From the NCBI RefSeq assembly GCF_014640315.1, contig NZ_BMGS01000007.1:1-64000 (forward strand): 64,000 bases of DNA. Direction: 5' to 3'. The translations under genes were made by a program, and so were the position numbers. The stretch's first letter is position 1, and each line of letters starts with the position of its first letter. This stretch comes from Hymenobacter glacieicola (GTDB lineage Bacteria; Bacteroidota; Bacteroidia; Cytophagales; Hymenobacteraceae). The notes under the pieces were generated by a model that saw only the letters and a list, made by a program, of their open reading frames with translations, was not told the origin of the DNA and ran no database searches. Positions 57,374 through 64,000 of the stretch are shown one piece after another.

Positions 57374-58564
57374 TTATTTCCATAAACCGGCTAGCTGGTC
57401 CAGCAGCACCTTGCCGCTCATTAGCGTCATGATGCCCACTACCAGCACCCCAAACACGGTTAGCCAGAGCGGGTGGCGGTAGCGGCCGATGACGCTAGGG
57501 CGGTAGGCGGCCACGAGCAGGGTGCCGAGGGTGATGGGCAGGATGAAGCCGTTCAGGGCGCCGGCCCACAGCAGCACGCTCACGGGCTTACCAATGGTGA
57601 CAAACAGCAGGGTCGACAAGACGATAAAGCCGATAATCCAGCGGTTTTCGTGGGCAGCAATGCCGGGCTGCATCGTCTTTAAAAAGGAAATGGACGTGTA
57701 CGCCGAGCCGATAATGGACGTAATAGCCGCCGCAAACATCACCACCCCAAACAGCTTGTAGCCCACCGTGCCCGCCGCCAGCTGAAACACCGAGGCCGTG
57801 GGGTTGCCCGCTTCAATGGCCAGGCCCTGGCTGACTACCCCCAGCGTGGCCAGAAACAGCAGCACCCGGATCAGGGAAGCTACCGACACGCCCATGATGG
57901 CACTGCGCGACACTTCCGGCAGGGCCGCCGGGCCTTTGATGCCCGCATCGAGCAGGCGGTGGCCGCCGGAAAAGGTGATGTAGCCGCCCACCGTGCCGCC
58001 CACCAGCGTGATAATGGCGGTATAGTCGATTTTGGCGGGCAGTACTGTGCGCAGGGCGGCTTCGGCCACCGGCGGATGGGTAGTAACAGCTACGTAGATA
58101 ATAGCTAGAATCATAACCAGGCCCATGAGCTGGGCAAACCGGTCCATGACCGGGCCGGCCTCGCGCACCAGGAAAACGGCCAGGGCCAGGGCCGCCGCCA
58201 GCGCCGCGCACCACGTTACGGGCAGGCCCGTGAGTACCTCCAGGCCCAGGCCGGCCCCGCCCACGTTGCCGATGTTGAAGGCCAGTCCGCCGAGCAGAAT
58301 CAGGATGGAAATAAAGCTGCCCAGCCCCGGCAGCACCCGGTTGGCAATGTCCGGGGCCCGCATTTCCGACACGGCAATAACCCGCCAGATGTTCAGCTGC
58401 ACCCCAATATCCATCAGAATGGAGGTCAGAATCACGAAGCCGAAACTGGCCCCCAGGGATTGGGTGAAAACGGTGGTTTGGGTCAGAAACCCCGGGCCCA
58501 CGGCCGAGGTAGCCATCAGGAAGGCGGCGCCCAGCAGCACGCCCCAGTTGCGTTGCGGCCTCAT
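57374..58564 (-). CDS. NRAMP-related transporter of the 5-oxoprolinase operon (YcsG-like)
   Basis: A 396-residue inner membrane protein with about 11 hydrophobic segments and an NRAMP-type fold. Position in a pxp operon matches ycsG of Bacillus subtilis. The metal-site motifs of true NRAMP carriers are altered: [10 protein letters not shown] stands where DPGN is expected, and [11 protein letters not shown] stands where the methionine of the MPH motif should be. It may therefore not carry metal ions and could import 5-oxoproline or a related acid (inference). Its start overlaps the pxpA stop by 4 bases. Confidence 0.85.
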   Translation of the reverse strand: MRPQRNWGVLLGAAFLMATSAVGPGFLTQTTVFTQSLGASFGFVILTSILMDIGVQLNIWRVIAVSEMRAPDIANRVLPGLGSFISILILLGGLAFNIGNVGGAGLGLEVLTGLPVTWCAALAAALALAVFLVREAGPVMDRFAQLMGLVMILAIIYVAVTTHPPVAEAALRTVLPAKIDYTAIITLVGGTVGGYITFSGGHRLLDAGIKGPAALPEVSRSAIMGVSVASLIRVLLFLATLGVVSQGLAIEAGNPTASVFQLAAGTVGYKLFGVVMFAAAITSIIGSAYTSISFLKTMQPGIAAHENRWIIGFIVLSTLLFVTIGKPVSVLLWAGALNGFILPITLGTLLVAAYRPSVIGRYRHPLWLTVFGVLVVGIMTLMSGKVLLDQLAGLWK

Positions 58565-59340
58565 GCGGTAGCGGGCTGGTAAGGCCGTACCTCGATGCCC
58601 TCCTGCGCCAGCGTGGCCCGAATCAGGCGGGCAAATTCCAGGGCGTGGGCGCCGTCGCCGTGCAGGCAGATGGTGTCGGCCTGAATGGTCACGTCGGTGC
58701 CGGATTGGGCGCGCACCCGGCCTTCCTTCACCATGCGCACTACCTGGGCAATGGCGGCGGCCGGGTCCGTTAGCAGGGCGTCGGGCTGGCGGCGGGGCGT
58801 GAGCGTGCCGTTGGGCTGGTAGGTGCGGTCGGCAAACACTTCGTGGGCGGTGGCCAGGCCCAGCTTCCGGCCGGCCTCAATCAGGGCGCTGCCGGCCAGA
58901 CCGTAGAGGCAGGCTTCGGGCTGCACCCGGTACACGGCTTCGGCCAGGGCTTCGGCCAGGATGGGGTTCACGGCAGCCATGTTGTAGAGGGCGCCGTGGG
59001 GCTTGACGTGGTGCAGCACCCCGCCCTCGGCCCGCACGAAAGCGGCCAGGGCACCCAGCTGATACACCGTCATATCGTAGGCTTCCTCGGCGGAAACGGC
59101 CATTTCGCGGCGGCCAAAGCCCACCAGATCGGGCAGGCCGGGGTGGGCCCCGATGGCTACCTGCTGGTGCAGGGCCCGGCGCACGGTGCGCCGCATCACG
59201 GCCGGGTCGCCGGCGTGGTAGCCGCAGGCAATGTTGGCGGACGTGACGAAGGGGAGGATGGCTTCGTCGGGGCCCAGGGAGTAGGCGCCGAAGCTTTCCC
59301 CCATATCACAATTCAGATCAACGGTGTAGGGGTGGTTCAT
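58561..59340 (-). CDS. pxpA: 5-oxoprolinase subunit PxpA (LamB/YcsF family)
   Basis: A 259-residue subunit of the ATP-dependent 5-oxoprolinase PxpABC, which opens 5-oxoproline to glutamate. I start at [18 protein letters not shown], the family's N-terminus; the frame runs upstream inside pxpC but has no relation to the family. Further blocks are [29 protein letters not shown] and [11 protein letters not shown], and the C-terminal CLHGDGAHA. It overlaps pxpC by 4 bases and the transporter gene by 4 bases, an obvious operon. Confidence 0.96.
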   Translation of the reverse strand: MNHPYTVDLNCDMGESFGAYSLGPDEAILPFVTSANIACGYHAGDPAVMRRTVRRALHQQVAIGAHPGLPDLVGFGRREMAVSAEEAYDMTVYQLGALAAFVRAEGGVLHHVKPHGALYNMAAVNPILAEALAEAVYRVQPEACLYGLAGSALIEAGRKLGLATAHEVFADRTYQPNGTLTPRRQPDALLTDPAAAIAQVVRMVKEGRVRAQSGTDVTIQADTICLHGDGAHALEFARLIRATLAQEGIEVRPYQPATA

Positions 59341-60344
59341 CGATAGGAAAGCAGGGCCAGGCCCCGGTGGAGTTGCTGAAGAGTTTTTTCCTGGTGCAGA
59401 TACCAGTAGTGGGCCTGGGAAAGGCTGATTTCCTGAAAGCGCAGGCGGCCTCCCGGCGGTACCTGGGCCAGCCGGGAGAAGTCGGCCGAAATTACCTGCG
59501 CCAGGCGGGGGTAGCCCCCGGTGGTCTGATGGTCGGCCAGCAGCACAATGGGGCCGCCCGCCGCCGGTACCTGCACCGTGCCGAAGGTAACGGCCGAGGA
59601 GAGAATTTCCTGCTCGGCGCGGCGCGGCAGCTGCGGCCCGGCCAGCCGGTAGCCCATCCGGTCGGAGTGGGGCGTTACGGTAAACTCTGCCTGCCAGAAC
59701 TGCTGCTGACTTTCCTCGGTGAACAGCCCGTACTCGGGCCCGAGCACGGCCCGGACGGTAGGGGTGGCGGAAAGCGTCGGGGTGAGCTGCGGATCGGGAA
59801 ACCAGGGTGCCGCCGCCCACTCCTGGCCGGGCCGCCGGGCGAGCAGCTGCCGGCGCAGGTGCTCGCCGGCCGGGGTAGGGCCGGGAGCCGGCAGCACGTC
59901 GCCGGCCCGCAAAGCCCGGCCCTGCAAGCCCCCAATGCCCGCCCGCAAATACGTAGCCCGACTGCCCAGCACCGCCGGCACCGCCAGCCCGCCCGACACG
60001 GCCAGGTAGGCCCGGCACCCGGTGCGGGCCGGACCAAACGCCAGCTCACTGCTGCGCGGCACGGCCACGAGCCGGTTCAGGGGCAGGGGTTCCCCATCCA
60101 AGGTAGCGGATAAGTTGGCACCGGTTAGGGCAATCAGGTGGTCGGCTTCAAACCGGATTTTAGGCCCGAGCAGCGTGATTTCCAGCCCTGCCGCCCGCTC
60201 CGGATTGCCCACCAGCAGGTTGGCCACGCGCAGGGCCAGCGCGTCCATCGGTCCGCTAACAATGACGCCGGCCTGCCGGTAGCCGAAACGGCCGCCATCC
60301 TGGATGGTGGTGAGCAGGCCCGGGCGCAGGATGCTACAGCTCAT
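59337..60344 (-). CDS. pxpC: 5-oxoprolinase subunit PxpC (biotin-dependent carboxyltransferase-like, KipA type)
   Basis: A 335-residue PxpC/KipA subunit. The start [19 protein letters not shown] is characteristic, followed by [17 protein letters not shown] and [12 protein letters not shown]. The C-terminal block [11 protein letters not shown] and [23 protein letters not shown] completes the family pattern. A long upstream extension of the frame was rejected. It overlaps pxpB by 11 bases and pxpA by 4 bases. In Bacillus the related KipA/KipI pair was first described as a kinase-inhibitor system; the 5-oxoprolinase role is the better-supported one. Confidence 0.95.
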   Translation of the reverse strand: MSCSILRPGLLTTIQDGGRFGYRQAGVIVSGPMDALALRVANLLVGNPERAAGLEITLLGPKIRFEADHLIALTGANLSATLDGEPLPLNRLVAVPRSSELAFGPARTGCRAYLAVSGGLAVPAVLGSRATYLRAGIGGLQGRALRAGDVLPAPGPTPAGEHLRRQLLARRPGQEWAAAPWFPDPQLTPTLSATPTVRAVLGPEYGLFTEESQQQFWQAEFTVTPHSDRMGYRLAGPQLPRRAEQEILSSAVTFGTVQVPAAGGPIVLLADHQTTGGYPRLAQVISADFSRLAQVPPGGRLRFQEISLSQAHYWYLHQEKTLQQLHRGLALLSYR

Positions 60345-61065
60345 GTTCCAGCAGTTGCTCGTACTCCGCCGCGGAAATGGGCACGAACCGCAGCCGCTGG
60401 CCTGCCCGCAGCAAGCTGGGCGCGGCGGCCTCGGGCGTGAACAGGCGCCGCGGGGTGCGCCCAATCAGCTGCCAGCCGCCGGGGGTAGGCAGGGAGTAGA
60501 TACCCGTCTGGCGGCCGGCAATACCCACCGAGCCGGCCGGCACCAGGGTACGCGGCTGGGTTTTGCGCGGGGCGGTGAGCTTTTCATTCATCCCGCCCAA
60601 GTACGGAAAGCCGGGGGCAAAACCAATCATGTACACCAGGTATTCCGGCTCACTGTGCAGCCGGATAACCTCCGCGGGCGTCAGGCCGGTGTGGCGGGCC
60701 AGCCAGTCCAGATCGGGCCCCAGCGCCCCGCCGTAGCACACCGGAACTTCGACCACCGGCCCGGGGGCACCCGGCGGGGCTTCGGGCACTTCCCGCAGTA
60801 GCTGGCGCAGCACTTTGGCCACGCGCTTGTACGGGTTTTGGTGGCCGGCCTGACTAACCAGCCAGGGGTCATAATACACGGTGAGGGTAGTAAAGGCTGG
60901 CACGTATTCAAGGAAACCCGGAAAGGGGTGCTGGTCGAGGTAGCGGCCCACGGCCTGGATGTGGGCGTGGGTGGCTTCGTTGATGACCTCGCCGAACTGC
61001 AGCACAATGGCCGCGTCGCCCAGGGGGTAGAGCTGGGTAGGCGGCGGGTGGTCGGGAGGGTTCAT
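60334..61065 (-). CDS. pxpB: 5-oxoprolinase subunit PxpB (KipI type)
   Basis: A 243-residue PxpB/KipI subunit. I start at MNPPDHPPPTQLYPLGDAA, just before the conserved LGDAAIVLQFG. Other family blocks are HTGLTPAEVIRLHSEPEY, IGFAPGFPYLGGMN and the C-terminal PAGSVGIAGRQTGIYSLPTP. It is the first gene of the leftward pxpB-pxpC-pxpA-transporter operon. The promoter should lie between 61066 and 61140, before the palindromic repeat. Confidence 0.95.
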   Translation of the reverse strand: MNPPDHPPPTQLYPLGDAAIVLQFGEVINEATHAHIQAVGRYLDQHPFPGFLEYVPAFTTLTVYYDPWLVSQAGHQNPYKRVAKVLRQLLREVPEAPPGAPGPVVEVPVCYGGALGPDLDWLARHTGLTPAEVIRLHSEPEYLVYMIGFAPGFPYLGGMNEKLTAPRKTQPRTLVPAGSVGIAGRQTGIYSLPTPGGWQLIGRTPRRLFTPEAAAPSLLRAGQRLRFVPISAAEYEQLLEHEL

Positions 61066-61143
61066 CGGCTGGAGGTAGGAGCGAGGCTGGTGGATACAAA
61101 GAACGTTATGCGGTCCGAAGCCATAGCCGCTCACCACGGTGGC

Positions 61144-61278
61144 GCTGCCCTTGGCCGAGGTAGAGACGCAACATCTTGCGTCTTGTTGTTGCTGAGGTTG
61201 TTTACCAAGAACCGTTGCAGGCCAGTTGTTCAACGACGAGACGCAAGATATTGCGTCTCTACCTCGGCCAAGGGTAGC
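61144..61278. repeat. Palindromic repeat between divergent pxpB and M1 peptidase genes
   Basis: The 40-base arms (61144-61183 and 61239-61278) pair well: CTTGGCCGAGGTAGAGACGC onward with its complement ending CTCGGCCAAG. The unit lies in the 305-base gap between the divergent genes. Its GTAGAGACGCAA core resembles the outer arms at 41138. Confidence 0.82.
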
Positions 61279-61370
61279 GGTAGGTCTGCTTTGACCAGCG
61301 TAATCTAATAGAACGTGCAACAGAATCTGGTTTATCTTGGGGGTTTCGACCTGATGGCATTCCTTTCTGC

Positions 61371-63998
61371 ATGAAGCTTCCATATAGTAACGGGGCGCGC
61401 CGCTGCGTGTTCCTGCTGGGCCTGGGCCTGGTGTCTTGCGCCAAAAACCTGGCGGTGACCAACTCCCCTTCTGCTGCTACAACTGCCGCTGCTACCCCCG
61501 CGCCGGTGGCCGTGGTGCCGGGCGTCAGTCAGGAGCTGGCCCAGGACCGGGCCCGGCGCATTTCCCGCCTGGGCTACGACCTGCACCTGACCATTCCGGC
61601 CGGCAAAGCCGCGCCCATTGCCGCCACCGAAACCGTCCGCTTCCACCTCACCGATGCCCGCCAGCCCGTGCAGCTCGATTTCAAGGAGCAGACGGCCAAC
61701 CTGAAACGTGTCGTGGTGAATGGCCAGCCCGTGGCCATCGACCACCACGACGAGCACCTCGTGCTACCCGCCGCCCGCCTGCAAACCGGCCTGAATGAGG
61801 TAAGCCTGGAGTTCGTGGCCGGCAACCAGAGCCTCAACCGCAACGAGGACTTCCTGTACACGCTGCTGGTGCCCGACCGCGCCCGCACGGTGTTTCCGGT
61901 TTTCGATCAACCCAACCTCAAGGCTTCCTTCACGCTAACCCTCACACTGCCCACCACCTGGCAGGCCCTGGCCAACGGCCCCCTGCAGGATTCCACGGTA
62001 GCGGCCGGCACTAAAACCTTGCGGTTTGCGCCTTCGGATACCATCAGCACCTACCTGTTCTCGTTTGCGGCCGGCAAGTTCACGCGGGTTTCGCGGCGCG
62101 TAGAGGGTAGGGAAATGCAGTTTCTGCACCGGGAAACCGATAAGGACAAGCTGCGCCTGAGCCTGGACCCCATCTTCCGGATTCACGCCGACGCGCTGAC
62201 GTTTCTGCAGGACTACACCGGCATTCCGTACCCGTTCCGCAAGTTCGACTTCGTGGCCCTGCCCGATTTTCAGTACGGCGGCATGGAGCACGTCGGGGCC
62301 ATTGACTACAAAGCCAGCACGCTGTTCCTGGACGAAGGCGCCACCCAGGACCAGAAAATCAGCCGTTCCAACCTCATTGCCCACGAAACGGCCCACATGT
62401 GGTTTGGCGACCTAGTGACCATGCAGTGGTTTAACGATGTGTGGATGAAGGAGGTGTTTGCCAACTTCATGGCCGATAAAATCACGCAGGTGGCCGTTTC
62501 GGGTTCCAACTACGACCTCAAGTTCGTCATCGACCACTACCCCGCCGCCTACGGCATAGACCGCACTAGCGGGGCCAACCCCATCCGGCAGGAGCTGGAT
62601 AATCTGAAAGATGCCGGCTCGCTCTACGGCAACATCATCTACCACAAAGCGCCCATTATGATGCGCCAGCTGGAGCGCCTGATGGGGGAGGAACCCTTCC
62701 GGCAGGGCCTGCAGGAGTACCTGCAGAAGTACAGCTTCGGCAACGCTACCTGGCCCGACCTTATCCAGATTCTCGATGAGCGTACCCCCGCCGACCTACA
62801 GGTCTGGAACCAGGTGTGGGTCAACCAGCCCGGCCGCCCCCTCTTCGACTACGCCCTGAGCATCAGCAACGGCCGCATTACCAGCCTGGAGCTTTCCCAG
62901 CAGGCCGAGGATAAGTCGGAGCGGCTGTGGCCCCAGCTGTTCGAGGTGCTGCTCGTGTACCCCGGCGGCCGCACCAAAGAGCTGACGGTGAACATGAACC
63001 AGCGCCAAGTCAGCGTGCCTCAGGCCGCCGGCGAGGCCGCCCCCGCCTTTATTTTGTTCAACTCCACCGGCCTGGGCTACGGCGTGTTTCCGCTGGATAA
63101 GCAGCTGGCCGCGGGCCTGGCCACCCTGCCAAACCCCGTGGCGCGGGCCGCCGCCTACGTGAACCTCTATGAGAACATGCTCAACGGCCGCAGCATCGGG
63201 CCGCGGCAGCTGCTGGAGGTGTACCGGCAGGCCCTGCCCAAGGAAAAAGAAGAACTGAACGTGAAGCTATTGACCGGCCAGCTGACGGATATCTACTGGA
63301 AGCTGCTGCGGCCGGCGGAGCGCGTGGCCCTGGCCCCCGCCCTGGAAAAGGAGCTCTGGCAAGCCCTGCAGCAGAATCCGGCCGCCAATTCCAAGAAGCT
63401 GCTGTTCAAAGCGTACCAGTCGGTGGCCCTGACTAAAGAAGCCCAAACGCGCCTCTACCAGCTCTGGGACCAGCAGCAGGCTCCGGCGGGCGTGAAGCTG
63501 ACGGAGGACGACTACACGGTCCTGGCCCTGGCGCTGGCCGTGCGCGACTACCCCGCCGCCGCGCCCATTCTGCCCCGGCAGCTCACCCGCATCCAGAACC
63601 CCGACCGCAAAAAACGCATGGAGTTCCTGCTGCCTGCCCTCGCGCCCGACGTGCCGACGCGCGACGCCTTCTTTGCCTCCCTGGCCGACGAAAAGAACCG
63701 CGAAAAGGAAGCCTGGGTAACGTCGGCGCTGGCCTACCTGCACCACCCGCTGCGGGCCGCCACCTCCGAAAAGTACCTGCCCCAAAGCCTGGCCCTGCTC
63801 GAAGAAATCCAGCAAACCGGCGACATTTTCTTTCCCTATTCCTGGCTGCAGGCTACCCTGGGCTCCTACCAAACCCCCACCGCCGCCCGCACCGTCCGCG
63901 ACTTCCTGGCCGCCCACCCGAATTATAACCCCAAGCTTCGCGCCAAGCTGTTGCAAGCCGCCGATGATGTGTTTCGGGCCGAGAAGCTAGTGCTGTAA
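61371..63998 (+). CDS. M1 family aminopeptidase lipoprotein
   Basis: An 875-residue zinc aminopeptidase. The N-terminus is a lipoprotein signal (GARRCVFLLGLGLVSC, cysteine 23) with a Ser/Thr/Ala/Pro-rich linker, so it is membrane-anchored. The M1 signatures are QYGGMEHVGA (301-310), where the usual GxMEN reads GGMEH, and the zinc site HETAHMWFGDLVT (H338, E339, H342) with the third ligand E361 in WMKEVFANF. The C-terminal helical ERAP-like region follows from about residue 560. The stop codon TAA lies at 63996-63998, two bases from the window end, so the gene is complete. Confidence 0.93.
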   Translation: MKLPYSNGARRCVFLLGLGLVSCAKNLAVTNSPSAATTAAATPAPVAVVPGVSQELAQDRARRISRLGYDLHLTIPAGKAAPIAATETVRFHLTDARQPVQLDFKEQTANLKRVVVNGQPVAIDHHDEHLVLPAARLQTGLNEVSLEFVAGNQSLNRNEDFLYTLLVPDRARTVFPVFDQPNLKASFTLTLTLPTTWQALANGPLQDSTVAAGTKTLRFAPSDTISTYLFSFAAGKFTRVSRRVEGREMQFLHRETDKDKLRLSLDPIFRIHADALTFLQDYTGIPYPFRKFDFVALPDFQYGGMEHVGAIDYKASTLFLDEGATQDQKISRSNLIAHETAHMWFGDLVTMQWFNDVWMKEVFANFMADKITQVAVSGSNYDLKFVIDHYPAAYGIDRTSGANPIRQELDNLKDAGSLYGNIIYHKAPIMMRQLERLMGEEPFRQGLQEYLQKYSFGNATWPDLIQILDERTPADLQVWNQVWVNQPGRPLFDYALSISNGRITSLELSQQAEDKSERLWPQLFEVLLVYPGGRTKELTVNMNQRQVSVPQAAGEAAPAFILFNSTGLGYGVFPLDKQLAAGLATLPNPVARAAAYVNLYENMLNGRSIGPRQLLEVYRQALPKEKEELNVKLLTGQLTDIYWKLLRPAERVALAPALEKELWQALQQNPAANSKKLLFKAYQSVALTKEAQTRLYQLWDQQQAPAGVKLTEDDYTVLALALAVRDYPAAAPILPRQLTRIQNPDRKKRMEFLLPALAPDVPTRDAFFASLADEKNREKEAWVTSALAYLHHPLRAATSEKYLPQSLALLEEIQQTGDIFFPYSWLQATLGSYQTPTAARTVRDFLAAHPNYNPKLRAKLLQAADDVFRAEKLVL

Positions 63999-64000
63999 AA

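Overview
The window looks like a chromosomal segment of a GC-rich Bacteroidota, most likely a Hymenobacter-type Cytophagales member. The reasons are a SusC/SusD pair, a Por/T9SS C-terminal sorting domain on a xylanase, lipoprotein signals of Bacteroidota type, TAnnTTyG-like promoter boxes, and many hairpin repeats of the kind that litter such genomes. No rRNA, tRNA, CRISPR array, integrase or transposase was found. The genus is an inference from protein style, not from a marker gene.

Layout. Positions 1-16000 hold housekeeping and accessory genes: a DUF1810 protein, a YgjP-type metallohydrolase, a PPC/DUF296 protein, an aldo/keto reductase, a GHMP-kinase/UDP-sugar-pyrophosphorylase fusion next to a GalU-like enzyme, a VWA protein, a CbrC-like protein, a secreted zinc metalloprotease, a small AT-richer block with an Imm51-type immunity gene, and a peptide deformylase broken by one in-frame stop. 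Positions 15500-55300 form a large glucuronoarabinoxylan utilisation locus. Positions 55500-64000 hold a lipoprotein amidohydrolase, a 5-oxoprolinase operon (pxpB-pxpC-pxpA plus an NRAMP-related transporter) and an M1 aminopeptidase.

The xylan locus reads as a complete route from polymer to central metabolism. Two GH10 xylanases (one with a T9SS tail) and a GH115 alpha-glucuronidase should open the polymer. SusC/SusD import oligosaccharides. GH8, GH67, five GH43 enzymes, GH3, a tandem CE1-CE1 esterase and an SGNH acetylesterase trim them to xylose, arabinose and (methyl)glucuronate. A sodium:solute symporter can take up free sugar; XylA/XylB feed xylose to the pentose phosphate pathway; UxuA and an SDR (probable fructuronate reductase) handle the uronate. 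UxaC, KdgK and KDPG aldolase are not in the window.

The most notable observation concerns regulation. A LacI-family repressor with an extra N-terminal zinc ribbon lies beside a perfect 32-bp palindrome made of two overlapping LacI-type sites. A second palindrome of the same two-site architecture lies 28 kb away upstream of xylB. In both places the palindrome centre is 80.5 bp upstream of the same TATATTCGG box, which suggests one regulator acting from a fixed upstream position on both ends of the locus.
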